The position numbers and the translations under genes were made by a program. From positions 1 through 32,872 of the forward strand of contig NW_022204701.1 of NCBI RefSeq assembly GCF_008831285.2: a DNA stretch of 32,872 bases, in the 5' to 3' direction. Of this stretch, positions 1-11,200 are shown piece by piece. The notes under the pieces were generated by a model that did no database searches, had not been told where the DNA came from, and saw only the letters and a list, made by a program, of their open reading frames with translations. This DNA comes from Nymphaea colorata. Taxonomy: Eukaryota > Streptophyta > Magnoliopsida > Nymphaeales > Nymphaeaceae. Within the stretch, counting starts at the first letter, position 1. Every line of letters starts with the position of its first letter.

Positions 1-530
1 GGGGAAACTGGTTGAAAGGGGGCGAAGCTGAAGCTGGGAACTGGCTCGCCTACGAATATGGGGTGCAGTTGGGCGGGAGGAGGGATGGAGGAGAAGCTGT
101 GCTCCCGACGGTGAAGTGGGTGAAAATTTTGCTGAGGAGGGAAGGGGGGAAAGGGGTGGCTGGGGGCAAGGAAAGGAGGATTTTCGACGTAGTTGGGACG
201 GACGCGCTGGGGACTCGTGAACTGGACGAGCTGCCTTGTGCTGTAGGTGTGGGGCAAAAGTTGCCTGCTTGAACTTTCATGCATCTCCATCGTCTTCTCT
301 TTGTTCTTCTGCAGGAAATAGGTGGCATTGGGCCTCCTCAACGACCTTTTGGTCCCGCTTTTGGTGAAGGACTGGTCGACAGGGGCGATTTGTGAGCTGG
401 CGAGGGAGGCCGGTTTCGGTTGGGGCTGCTTGACGAGGAACTGGTCCCTGGGGTGGGTGGAGTTGCCGAAGCAGGAGCACTCCTAGTTGTCGATGGAATA
501 TAGCTGAGCCATGTTGGGCAGGTTGTACAT
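1..530 (-). CDS. Pro/Ser-rich low-complexity protein, partial (3' end outside window)
   Basis: I do not recognise the family. The reading frame opens at the ATG at 530 (start MYNLPNMAQLYSIDN) and stays open to base 1, about 176 residues, with one in-frame TAG near residue 16 read as Gln. The first third is mixed polar sequence. The rest is rich in Pro, Ser, His and Phe with clusters such as HPFPPFPPQQNFHP, suggesting a disordered region and no folded enzyme domain. No signal peptide or membrane segment is visible. The ATG lies next to AT-rich sequence that forms the gap to the neighbouring gene, and codons mostly end in C or G as in the neighbours. The C-terminus is off the left edge, so length and function are unknown. 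Confidence 0.6.
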
Positions 531-709
531 GGAGGGAGGCTGACCGTGCTAAATATTTTATTATGAGCTGGCTCGAGATAGAGAAATGGTTACTTGCTTG
601 ATGGCCAAATAAAAAGAGAAGAAAAATAGAGGAGGGACCAGGACGGAAAGGCCATGCGGCTTGCCCACAGGATGAAGGATTAGATGGATATGGAATAACG
701 CTACGAAAA

Positions 710-3700
710 TCAATCGACGGAGGGCGGAGAAGCGATGTGGGATGGGGTGTTAGTTGCTGTCTTATACTTTGAGCCGTATCCCCGCTTGCTCTCCTTGTTC
801 TGCAGGTATTTTTGGAAGGAAGTCTTGACTAGCTGCACTTCTATGTTGTACTTGGAGGGTGAGATTGCCCCCTCCTGGTTTTTGATGTCCTTCTTGAGAG
901 ACTGGATCCGCTTGTTCTCTACCTGCTGCGTTTCAATCAAATTTCTATTCTCGTACTTCAGCTTCTCGAACTCTGTCAGCAATTCCCCATTCTCCTTCCC
1001 GAAATTCTTTATCTTTCTCTTGTGGATCTTCATGGTAGTCTTGAGGAAGTTCATCTGCTTGTCCATGATGCTATTGAACAGCGTCACGTCCTTATTGCTC
1101 TTGACCATGTGCCTGCTGGAGTGGGATTTCAGCAGGTTCTTGGCGGTGCGGTCGGAGGTGAGGCAGTTCTGGCCCTACCTAGGAGTGAGGTCGGTGGAGA
1201 GGAGGGCGTTGTAGTCGGTTTTGGGGATCCTGCGTATCTTGTTCTTGGTGTCCAGCAGGTCCAGCTTGGACAGCTTCAAGGCGTGCTTCTTGGCCGCCGC
1301 CTGCTCGGACAGCGCCTTGATCTGGTCCTGCTTCTCGGCCTTGTCGACCACCAGGTCCACCATCTCGCCGCTCTTGCCCTCCAGGAACTCCTAGAGGAAA
1401 CGGAGATGGACGCACAACTCGTGGATCTCCTTCTCAGTCTTCTCCTTGACCCACAACTTGTAGGAACATGCGTCGTTCATCTCCTACAGGTTGGCCACCT
1501 TTTTGAACTGGGCGTTGCTCTTGATGACTGAGGCCTGCGTCTGCATCACGTGGACCTTCTGCTCGGCCTACTCGATTTCCACTTTGAGCTTGCTCACGAT
1601 GCCCCGACTGTACTCGTACTTTTTGCGCATTTCGTTCGTCTCCAGCTAGAACTTGAACTCGAGGGACTCCTCTTTGATCTTCTTGGAGTTCATGCCTTTT
1701 ATTGCCGTCTCCTTGTACGCGCACTCCTTCCGCAATTCGTAGTACTGCTTGTTCTCGTTTTCCAGGTCCCTGATGAGCCTGTTCTTCTCTTCGTTGTAGT
1801 CGTAGGAGCAGTTGGGAAGGTAGAATATTTCCTCGTCTTCGTAGTTGGTCTTCTTCTCAGTGTACTTCACCTTTCTCTCCATCTTCTGGAGCTCTTCTTC
1901 CTGGGCCTGCACTAGCTCCTTCAGCTCTTTCGCAAAGGCCTACTTCAGCTAGTTCCTGCTGCTGACGTTGCTGCTGATGAGCAGACTCTTCTCCTTGACG
2001 AGGGTGTTCTGGAGAGCTATGATCTCCTTCATTTCCTTGCAATTTCTTTCCCTTATCTCTTCTATCTATCGGTGACTGGCATCCTGCTCCTCGTTGTACT
2101 GGGTGGACAATTTAGTCGTGATCATCTTGTTCAGGTGGTGGTACAAATTGATATCGAACCGACTCGTCGTCATCTTTATCTTCTCCTCTATCTCCTCCTT
2201 CACCTCAGATTTCAACTTGTGCATCTACTCGTTCAGCTTGTTTATCACCTCTGAAAGCTTATACTAAAGACGCAACTTTTATGGAAGCTCTTCGTTGATT
2301 GATGAGGAATTGGCAAGCACGAACTTATACACCTTCTAGATGTTGCTGTTGCCGTTCATGTTGATGTATTTTAGGTTGCTCTCGGTGAAGAGGGGATTAG
2401 GACGGGCCGATGACGATGAGGAAGTACCGCGGTCTCTGTCGATTACGAACTTCACCTTCGATGTGTTTCCGTTACTGCTGCCCACGTAGAGGAAGTAGTT
2501 GAGGTTGGAGAGAGCCAGGCTGTTGATGGAGCTGAAACCGATGCGAATCTATGAGTATGTATCGAAGTCCTGCGTCTCCTTGAGTGGCCAAAGGTGGGCT
2601 CTAAGCTTGCCGCTGAAGCAGCCAACAAACAAAATGCCATTCTTTTCGTCGATCTGGATAGCTGTTATCTTCTCGCCGTCCATGTATCGGTAAAGGTTGT
2701 CGTGAGTGACGACAATCGCATCAGGCTTGTACCTCACCACCAATGACCCATTCTACAGGACAAGGCAATACTGCAAGTATTTGCTAAAACTGGCAATGAA
2801 CAAAGGCTTTGAGTCGACGTTGGAACTGGGCTTGATGGTCTCAGTCTTGGAGTAATCGAAGGAATTGTAGATAGTTGCACAGTGGTTCTAGCTGAGAGTG
2901 TGCAGCTACTGGCCATTAGAACTGAAAAACATCTCGAAAAACTGCTATACTTTTAGTTTACAGTAAACTTCAGCATGAAACTGTAGGCATCGACCACGCG
3001 GATGCACTTGCTGGCAAGGAGGCAAAGGTGGTTGCCCAAAGGACTATACTTCACCTGCTTTATCCCCTGCAAGTTGATGGTGTGGAGAGAACTGAGGCGC
3101 TCGGTGCCTTCGAAAGCATAAACCTTGGTGGTGAAGCCGAAGGAAACCGCCATGAAGAGGTGGTAGGGATGGATGTCGAAGGAGAGGGCGCCCTAGATGA
3201 GCTCACTCTATAGCGTGTGGACTAAGTTCCCAGTGAGGAAGATGGGCATTTCCCTGACGAGAGAGGTGGCGATGTGGTCGGTCGGCTTGTTCTTGTAGAT
3301 GTGGCGGATGGGCTTCAGGAACATGTTGGGGTCGGGATTGGAGAGCTGGGTGAAGAGCTCCAGCTGGAAGATGGAGTAGCTGTGGACCTCCTTGGCCTCG
3401 AGGCCGCTGCTGGCGACGATGAGGAGGTTGTAGTTGCTGGGAGAGAGGGAAGCGTGGGTGATCTTGGAGCAGGCGAGGTCAAGCTCCACTCTCCGGATGT
3501 ATTCAATGCGCGACTATAGGTCTAGAACGGTTTCCTGTTTGGCTGGAATCGTGTTCCCCATGAGCTGCGCATAGATGTCCTTCATTTCCTTCTCTTTCAT
3601 CAGAATCTTGTTGGTCGTCTTATGTGATTGGGCCTATTTTTCCTTCTCATGCCTCTCCTCGATTTCCCTCGCAGTCAGTACCCTGCAAATGTGAAGCACC

Positions 3701-5138
3701 GCATCGTCCTTCTCCCACAAAACGATCATATTCTTATTGGTGACAAACCCCGCAATATCCTTGATGATCTTGATTGAATTGTTCTTGGACATGTTGTCAG
3801 TGACGTCCAACCTGTTCTCGAAGAGCAAGTTCCGCTGGGTTTCCTTATTGTAGATGATCTTTTGCTGCGTCCTGCCCTCCTCAGTGAGCATGCTATTGAA
3901 GACGCTCATGATGATGTTGTTGTTGAAATCCAGGCCCTCCTCGTTGTCCTCCTACGTGATTTGGTAGTGGCTCTGGACCACGTTGGAACTGAACTTGATA
4001 TTGACTGTCTTCTAGCTGTCATCTAGAAACTTCAAGGTGCGTCCCTGCTCGCACTAGTACTTTGGACTATTCGCGTAATGCCCATTCTTTATCTCCACGA
4101 TCTTGCGCTCCGTGATCCGGTACAGTCTCATAAACCTCCGCGATCTTTGGTCCCGCAGGTTCTTTATCGAGATCGGTTTGTTGGCCTATACCAGGCCTAA
4201 AATGTAGTCCTATCCATTGGCGTGACTGATCCCCGCGCTGATCACTTTGTTGAACGGTTTGGCGGTCTTTAGCTTGAAGAGGATGCACAGCTCCATGAGG
4301 TCGTAGTTAATCTACATTTCAACTGAATTACCTTGACCAGTAGAAGATGGTGCTAGGTGAGGAAGACAAATTGGGTGATATCGCTGGTCCTGTGTATTTC
4401 CTTCAGCTTCTCAGGAAAGAGATAGATGATTTTGGACGCAGTGGAGTCCTCCTCTGAGAGTTCCGGTTCGCAGCGTTCGAAATCGAGGGAAGTGTATGCG
4501 CATTTATACTATTTCTAATTATCCCTTTGCGCTCTGGCCAGGTTGACCAGCATAATCCCATTGAATTTCTTGAGTTCCACCATCATGATGGCGAAATTGC
4601 ACTCGTAGACCACATGCAGGCCCAAGATAGCCTCCAGGTCGTACTGGTACTGGTGCTTTTCCTCACCCTCGGCCTCGTCCTCGCGGATATCCTCGATCAA
4701 CTGCTGGGTGCGACTGCGGAGGGACTGGTTGCTGAACATGGGTTCGTCCTGGTTCTGGATGATATAGTCGAGGAAGCGTTATACGATTTTGCTTTTTTGC
4801 TCGATGTCCCTGCGGAAGAGGAGGAAGCGGTTGGGCATTTCCTGCGGTTGGTGGACCAGGTAGAAGCATTATTTATCTTTATAAATATAATAGAGCTCGT
4901 TCTGAAGGTCAGTGGCGTCCGGCTTGAAGTGCACCAGCATCACCTCGGCCTCGCCCTGCCCGCGCGGCATCATCTCCATGCTCTCGGCCTCGATGTTGTA
5001 GCAGCTGAATTCGTACGCAGAGGTAAAGTTGAGCTGGTTTTCCGAGATCCACTGCGGCGAAAGAGCAGCCCTCGAGTTTATCAGCGAGGAGGTGTGAGTT
5101 TGCAGGTAGACCTTCTTTCGAATTTGATCATTTTCCAT
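710..5138 (-). CDS. WD-repeat and coiled-coil axonemal protein, CFAP57 (WDR65) type
   Basis: Probable component of the ciliary axoneme; CFAP57-family proteins are axonemal regulators of dynein arms. The N-terminal two thirds (about 5138-2450) has WD-like blades, for example segments ending in KYSPLGNHLCLLASKCIRVVD and a late blade KNGILFVGCFSGKLRAHLWP that resembles the last propeller blade of CFAP57. The last third (about 2400-710) is a long Lys/Glu-rich coiled coil. About 1,460 codons, slightly longer than animal CFAP57. Many in-frame TAG/TAA codons are read as Gln, and the stop is TGA at 710. The start is the ATG at 5138, just after an AT-rich stretch; an upstream in-frame ATG at 5180 is less likely. 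Two frame changes are explained by 20-nt introns at 4312-4331 and 2942-2961, and no other break occurs in 4.4 kb. CFAP43/44 are alternatives, but the end of the propeller fits CFAP57 better. Confidence 0.72.
2942..2961 (-). other. 20-nt intron (weaker case) in the CFAP57-type gene
   Basis: GTAAACTAAAAGTATAGCAG on the minus strand. The frame upstream (ending LKFT) and the frame downstream (FFEMFFSSNGQ) differ by the equivalent of one missing base, and removing these 20 bases joins them. A 17-nt version ending TATAG also works, and so does one missing A in the AAAA run. This example lacks the AT six bases from the 3' end seen in most others, so it is the least certain. Confidence 0.45.
4312..4331 (-). 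other. 20-nt intron in the CFAP57-type gene
   Basis: GTAATTCAGTTGAAATGTAG on the minus strand. Removal joins the frame ending HHLLLVK to the frame starting INYDLMELCILFKLK. It has the GTA start, an A six bases from the 3' end and a TAG end. One missing G would also repair the frame, so the call rests on the match to the other 20-nt introns in the window. Confidence 0.65.
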
Positions 5139-5320
5139 TTTTAGTATTATAAAGATAGCCCCACCGACACTCACGCCCAAACTTAACAGATGCGATGCGC
5201 AGGAGCAGAGATTTTGGATGTTTGCAGTGATTATAAATAAAAGGTGGCTGTGTTATTGCTGATTCGGTTTATATTCCGAGAAAACCGACAAGATTGGCGT
5301 TCTACTGTGCAATCAATGAT

Positions 5321-5352
5321 GGTGATAGTGGTGGTACTGGTGATAGTGGTGG
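5321..5352. repeat. Two 14-bp direct repeats, period 18
   Basis: The unit GGTGATAGTGGTGG occurs at 5321-5334 and 5339-5352, in the 248-base gap between the end of the Cys-rich gene and the start of the CFAP57-type gene. It is a short local duplication with no evident function. Confidence 0.5.
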
Positions 5353-5386
5353 ATATTATGACATAACGAGGGAATATCACGCTTCT

Positions 5387-6282
5387 TCATTCGCTGCAGA
5401 CGAAGTTGCCCAGACTGGGCTGGCACTTGCCTTGGACCAAGTTGAATCCCTTCTCGCACAGGTTGCAGTTTCCGTCTTGCCAATCCACGCAGTTCTTGAA
5501 CTTGCACATTCCTTCAATGTTCTCGTACTCGGACTGGCAGTTCTTGCAGAGCTGGTGTTCGTAGTCGGTGCATCCATCGATGACGCAGGATCCGCCTTTG
5601 AGTTTGAAGTGGGGGAGGCACTCGACGCAGGCGCCTCTGCTGTGCTTGAGGCAGCCGTGCTGCACCTTCTGGCAGTTCTTCTGCTCGGTGAGGTAGTAGC
5701 CGCACTCGCAGGAGACGCAACCGAAATCGTTGTAGGTCTTGCACTGCTTAATGGTGCACTGGAAGTTATCCAGAGTGAACGGCTTGTAGCACTCGGAACA
5801 GGTGTGGTCAGCCTGCTCCACCTTGCAGCCCAGAAGGTAGTTGTGCTTGCACTCATTGAAGATCAATGAGTATTCTGCGGTGCATTTCTTGCAAGTGTTG
5901 TCGGAATTGTACTCTTCGCAGTTCTTGATGCCTGGGATGCAAGTCCTATCGGTCTTGATGAAGCCGTTGGCGCAGTTGGCGCACGATCCGTCAGAGCTGC
6001 TCTGCAGGCATCCAACGTTGGCGGGAGGGTTCTGGGTGTAGGATTCCAAGATGTTGCACCGTCCATCAGCCAGCTCGTATTCTAAATCAAAGAGGCAGTA
6101 CCTGGAGCGCAAGTGGCACATGTTTGGGCGGTTTTGTAAAGCGTGCATCCCTCAATGTAGTCCGGAGTGATGCAGACCTTGTTGATGTCGGGGACTGAGT
6201 GCTCGGGGCATTGGGTGGTGAGGCCTACGAGGTTGCCGAGGGCGAGGGAAGCGACCAGAGAGAGGAGGAGGAGTGCTTTCAT
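5387..6282 (-). CDS. Secreted Cys-rich repeat protein
   Basis: A 291-residue protein after removal of one 20-nt intron. It starts with a clear signal peptide (MKALLLLSLVASLALGN) and continues as about eight repeats of the form C-x2-C-x3-[YF]-x5-7-C, for example CKNCQSEYENIEGMC and CNLCEKGFNLVQGKC, separated by further Cys pairs. This resembles the growth-factor-receptor-type Cys-rich repeats common in ciliate surface and secreted proteins. No membrane anchor or GPI-like hydrophobic tail follows the last repeat, so secretion is more likely than surface anchoring. The stop is TGA at 5387. Splicing the intron at 6082-6101 gives a first repeat (CATCAPEYELADGRC) with the same spacing as the other units, which strongly supports it. 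No further frame break is present. The ligand or role is unknown. Confidence 0.8.
6082..6101 (-). other. 20-nt intron in the Cys-rich gene
   Basis: GTACTGCCTCTTTGATTTAG on the minus strand. Splicing gives CATCAPEYELADGRC, which has ten residues between the second and third Cys, like its sister repeats. A one-base repair without splicing would give 17 residues and an extra Cys. This is one of the best-supported introns in the window. Confidence 0.85.
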
Positions 6283-6592
6283 TTAAAAATTATAATCGAA
6301 AAAAATAGAAATCCATGTTTATACTGTAGGCCCACAGAGGAATTTTGAGGAATCATTTATATCACTTTTCAAAAAGGAGCCGCCGGGGAAAGCAGGCTCT
6401 TCCGAAACATATTTCCCGTCTTCGGAACCTCAAAGGAGCACTTTTTGATGATGAAAACTGTTTAGTTGATTATAACATCATTCCTATTTTTAAATAAAAA
6501 TAGAACTTGCCGTTTTTCGGCCCTTCGTTTCCCCTCCATCTTTATTGCGACTTTATGTTCTGAGTTATGATTATATTTCTGGGCTTGCCGTG
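6283..6592. other. Divergent intergenic region
   Basis: 310 bases between the start codons of the Cys-rich gene (-) and the 6593 gene (+). Both ends are AT-rich (for example ttaaaaattataatcg next to 6282). I see no conserved gene or RNA in it; it presumably holds both promoters. Confidence 0.5.
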
Positions 6593-7410
6593 ATGCGTCG
6601 CACCAAACGCGAGGGCTTCCAGTTCTCCTTCGGACTCAAACAGCAATAGGAATCGTTCTCCGCAAGATCCACGCCCAAATTTCCCTCCATTGAGATCAGC
6701 AAACCCGTGGCGGGAGGATCGTAACGCAAAAATTATGGCAATCGATGCGAAAACGACCAGATAGAGGTTAGGAAATCCCCGTGGGACTTGTTTCAGGACA
6801 TTGGAGGAGGCATATAGCTGTTGCAGAAGGGAGGAAAGGGCAGGGAAAGGCAAGCGCAGCAAAGAACGACCACCTTAACGCCATGCAACGACACTCTCAG
6901 CATCGACTCAAAGGATAATAAATCAGTCAAATCTGCAAAATCGCTGGGGGAAAGACTCATCCGCAGGGGAGGCAGGACCTTAGTCGAAAAACAGACGCCA
7001 GTAACAAGCTCAGCCAAGAAACAAAAGCACAGCAATTCATTAGCTAACATCCTCGAGCTAAAATTAGACTCATCTTCGCCCTCACACAGGCGCCAGTAGG
7101 AAAGAAGGCCCTTCAATCCTTCCCACTATTCGCTGGGGAAGATGGCCTTGGATACGATTTAGACTCTAAGAGCGAGTAAAAAGACACGCTTAAGATGGAG
7201 GGCCGGTTCTTCGAAGGAATGCACAATCTGGAGTTCAGAGAGACCAAGAAGGGAGCTCAAACCTTCGAGAAGCTTGGCGAGAAGGAGAGGAGCAAAGTAT
7301 TCAAGAACTTTCTGCACAAGCCGAGGCCCACTCTGCGCATCGCTTGCAGGCCCAACAACAACGACAAGATAGAATCGATGTCCAAGAGGTTCGAAGATGC
7401 CCATTTCTGA
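6593..7410 (+). CDS. Unknown basic protein, about 270 residues
   Basis: I do not recognise this protein. From the ATG at 6593 (MRRTKREGFQFSFGLKQ) the frame is open, with in-frame TAG and TAA as Gln, to about 7090. There the frame changes by the equivalent of one missing base and continues through QAPVGKKALQSFPLFAGEDG to the end (SKRFEDAHF) and TGA at 7408-7410. I find no GT...AG of suitable length at the break, so a missing base near 7085-7092 is more likely than an intron. The protein is Lys/Arg- and Ser-rich with no signal peptide or membrane segment. Codon third positions favour C/G as in neighbours. It converges with the EF-hand gene, with 66 bases between the two stop codons. Confidence 0.55.
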
Positions 7411-7476
7411 TATTCATCTTTTTCCTTATTTCTCTTCCCCGTCCCAACCACTAGCACATACAATAACTGTAAGTGA

Positions 7477-8010
7477 TCAGACGATGTGTTCGCGGTTGAA
7501 GTCGATGAAGGCGGTCAGGGAGATCTTGCCAGTCCTCTTCGGATCCAGTTTCCGCATTATCATTTGAATCTCCTCCTGGGAAAGGTTTTCCTTGAGCTCT
7601 ATCGCCAGATCCGCTAGGTCGTCTTCACTGATGAATCCCTTATTCTCCGCATCGATTTCCCCGAAGACGCGCTTAAGGTCCTCGCTGGAGTCGCGCTCAT
7701 AGGGTCTTTCGAAGAGCATCCTCAGGAACTCCTTGAAGTCGATGTTTCCGCTCTCATCCTTATCGTAGAGGGCCATGGTCTGGTAGATGCGGTTCCTCTT
7801 GGGATGGTAGCCATCGTTGTACTTCGACATCGCCTCCAGGAGGTCCCTGGGAGCAAGGACGCCGTCCTGGTCGGTATCAAACGCATCGAATATTTCCTTC
7901 CAGGCTTCGATCTCCCTCTCGCTGACATAGTAAGTCACGAATTCCCTGGCCTCGAAGGCCTCGCCGCGAGAGGTGCGACTCATCCTGGAGGCGTACATGG
8001 AGGTCATCAT
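7477..8010 (-). CDS. Four-EF-hand calcium-binding protein (calmodulin/centrin-like)
   Basis: A 177-residue protein in one unbroken frame, ending in TGA at 7477, with no intron and no in-frame TAA/TAG. Four EF-hand segments are visible. Loop 1 DTDQDGVLAPRD has good ligands but Asp in place of Glu at position 12. Loop 2 DKDESGNIDFKE is canonical. Loop 3 DAENKGFISEDD is weaker. Loop 4 DPKRTGKISLTA has lost most acidic ligands and probably does not bind calcium. About 40 residues precede the first hand. The spacing is that of the calmodulin superfamily, and centrin or a calcineurin-B-like regulator are both possible. Two Met codons lie at the start (MMTSMYAS). The partner protein cannot be deduced from this context. 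Confidence 0.85.
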   Translation of the reverse strand: MMTSMYASRMSRTSRGEAFEAREFVTYYVSEREIEAWKEIFDAFDTDQDGVLAPRDLLEAMSKYNDGYHPKRNRIYQTMALYDKDESGNIDFKEFLRMLFERPYERDSSEDLKRVFGEIDAENKGFISEDDLADLAIELKENLSQEEIQMIMRKLDPKRTGKISLTAFIDFNREHIV

Positions 8011-8291
8011 GCGGAGTTCATCATCTCAAAAATAACTGATTATTTATCAATATCAAGGTTGGTACGGTATGGTGGAAGTTAAAGAGGGGGTGTCAGAATT
8101 AACCAAAAAAAAGTACACGATATTCATATGATTTCCCATGCAACGAGGGTGATAATTGTTGGTGTCTATTTTGTCGGAGCGTGTTGAAATTTAAAGTGGA
8201 TTTGCCCGGGAGTGTGCATCTTTAATGTGCGTTGTCTGATGCTAATATATATAAATTAATCGTGATGAGTCCGTAGTAGATCGCCGAGAAG
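8011..8291. promoter_or_regulatory. Divergent promoter region between the EF-hand and TRRAP genes
   Basis: 281 bases between two divergent start codons. A TATA-like stretch (aatatatataaattaat) lies about 40 bases upstream of the TRRAP ATG at 8292. No gene or RNA is recognised. Assignment as a promoter is by position only. Confidence 0.35.
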
Positions 8292-11200
8292 ATGAAAAGC
8301 GAGATCGAACAAGGTACCCCCTTTCCATTCTTTCCTTATTCCCCCTGAAAGCCCCTTACTTACTTAGGATCCGCACTCTCCCCGCAGACTCTCAACGACC
8401 TCAAGAAATACTTCGACGAACTGAAGAACAGCCAGAATCCAGTCACGCAACGACCCGTGGAGGTACTGGGATTCAAGGAAAAAGTGATCGGCTACCTCCT
8501 CGCCTCGCTCGTCAAGAACCAACATTCCTCCAAGGACAAGATCATGATCCTCGAGATCCTGGAGCGAGATCTCATCTCCTCCAAGCACAACGTAGCCCTC
8601 TTCAACAAGCTCTACACCTATCTCATCGAAGAGGACGAAAACGTCGCCATCCAGGCCAGCAAGGCCATCGATGCCCTCATCAAACAGATCAACGAAGGCC
8701 AGCAGGCCACGCCCAACCCCACCACCCTCGACACCAAGAACCACTACCTCAAGCTGTTCGAGTTCCTCAAGGAAAAGACAGAGTTTTTGCTCAAATTGGC
8801 AGACCACGTGAAGGATCCCGACTTCAAAGTGTACAGACGGCAGAACTACGAGGAACGGGACCGCGAGAAGGAGAAAGAGAAGGAGAAGGACAAGAAGGAA
8901 GTGGTATTCAAGAACTCCAAATCGCTGAAGTTCATCAACCAGGTCCCCCACCTCTTCATTCACCTCATGGCCTACGTCGACACCACCAACCGCCCGCCCG
9001 AGGACGACGGCAAGATCAAGGAGCTCATCCGCAAATCCATCGACAACATCATCCAGTCCCTCAGGAAGACCCCCTACGAGGACTTCTACAACGAGTTCAA
9101 CTACGAGTTCAACAACTAGCTCTTCGGAGTCATGACAAACTGCTTCAATTCCTGTTCATCAACCTCAGGTCGGACAAGGACCAGAGCGGAAGCACCACCA
9201 AGTCCAACGCCAACCTGAAGAAACACATTGCCGACCAGATAGAATACATCAAGGTCAACGACGTCATCAAGAATTTCATACACCTGCTCAAGAACTGCTC
9301 GGAGGATTTCCAGCTGAACAGGTATGAGATCGTGAACAGACTGAAACTGCTCCTCAACAACCTCGACAAGAACAAGTGGCCAAGAACGATGCGTTGGATA
9401 TACTCGGAGAGATCCTCAGCGAAGAGACCATCTTCGGCAGAAGGAGAATCCTAGGTGACTACTCCAAAAACGCAATATGCAGCTATTGGATCTAGATGAT
9501 ACGGTCGCCAGTCCTGCTCACCCACGTCTTCCCAGCAGGATTGCTCTCTGTCAGGGCGGCACAGCAGAGCAACCTCAGCGAGGATTCGCCCTAAGTGGCC
9601 ACCTGCTTCCTCCACATCGAAAAACTAGTGGAATAAGTGCTCAAAACCATGTTCGACAATGCCTTCTACCCTCAGTGCAGGAAAAATGCATCGAACTGGT
9701 CACCTATTTGATCGATCAGCTGTTCCCATAGGGAGCAGACACAGCAGACAACTTGAACGTGATGGGCAACAGTAGCGGCCTCGCCAAACGAGTCCAGGAG
9801 AACAAGCTGCGCATCCTCCTCAGGATCTTGGACTGCGCTTCCCTGAAGCTGAGCTCCATCAGGCACATCTTCGAGGAAATCGACGACTTCGTCACGCGCA
9901 AGCTGGGCCACAAGATAACCAAAAAGGAACTGCCTGAGCCTCTGAAGCTGGACCACATGCAACTCAACAGTCTGGGAGTGTCTGTTGCCTAGAGCAAGGA
10001 GTGGCCTCGCGAGGCGGTGGAATTCATCTAGTCCAACAACGACTAAATCGATGGCTCTCTGCTGACGGTCAGCGTTGTGCAGAACAAGTTCATCACCATC
10101 TACGAGGAGGAGGACGAGCTGTGCTTCAACTCGCACCCGGTGAGGATGACCAACTACACCATGTACATGCGGGAGGTGAAGACCAACTGCTGGAGAAGTG
10201 CATCACGCTCGCCCACAAGATCACCAAGACCTTCCTTTCGCAAAACGTGGAGGTCTACAACCCGATGGAAATCGCTTCCCTGAAGACCATCTACTTCATC
10301 CTCTCCAACAAGCGCGCCCTCACCGCCGAGCAGTGCCGCATCCTTCCACCATCCTCCGCAACGGCCTGCGCATCTTCGAGATCCTGCACATCTACGACCT
10401 GCACTCCGACGAGCAGATCAACAAGAAGGGCCACCTCAAGAACTTCATGCTCATCTTCGCGCAGATCTACGACCCGGTCAACTTCAGGGACATCTTCGAG
10501 CCCAACATGGACGAGTTCTTCAGGAACCTCATCAACTACGCCAAGAATTGCGCTGACTTCTGCCTACAGTTCGTCCTCATCGAACCCTACTGCTCCAACA
10601 ATAACCAGGCCCAGCCCTTCAACAAGAATATCGTGGAACTGCTCACCTACAACCTGATCCTGGACTGGAGAGCACATCCGACCAACTGGACCCTTTCCAC
10701 TAGTTCTACTCATACAAGCAGGAATATTTCCTGCTGCTGCAGAAGCTCATCCGCTTCCCTTTCAGGTGCCTGAGCAGGTATTCTGACGAGAGCTTCATTC
10801 GAACTACTTCAGACAGATAATCCTCTTCCTGACCAAGAAAGCCCACACCTCCGCTTCTGTCTCGACTACCTGCACCTGATGCGGACGCTGTTCAAGAACA
10901 TTCTCTTCAACTCCAACCGCTAGGCTGCCTCGCCGCTCTTCATCGAGTTCTACGCCATCTGCTGCAGGAACGCACAGCAAATGCAGGGCCAGAACACCGC
11001 CACTCCATATTCATCAACGTCAACATCCTCGACAACTTCCTCAGGTTCTACGAAACCGGAATTCCCGAACTCGCAGATATCGTCACCGAGCTAGTGATCA
11101 TGCTTCCGCTGAAGAGCAAGCACATCATCCAGTTCGCCAAGCAGGGGTACATCGTGAAGCCGCTGCTGCACTGCTCTGCCTCATGAGCGACTATAACTAC

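Noticed and set aside
5294-5869. 191-codon plus-strand open frame
   Set aside because: It is the shadow of the Cys-rich gene, whose signal peptide and repeat spacing make the minus strand the coding one.
7176-7194. 19-nt GTAAAA...AAG at the frame change in the 6593-7410 gene
   Set aside because: Splicing does not lead into the downstream coding frame, and the real frame change lies about 90 bases earlier.
8364-8963. 199-codon minus-strand open frame
   Set aside because: It is the shadow of the conserved TRRAP N-terminus on the plus strand.
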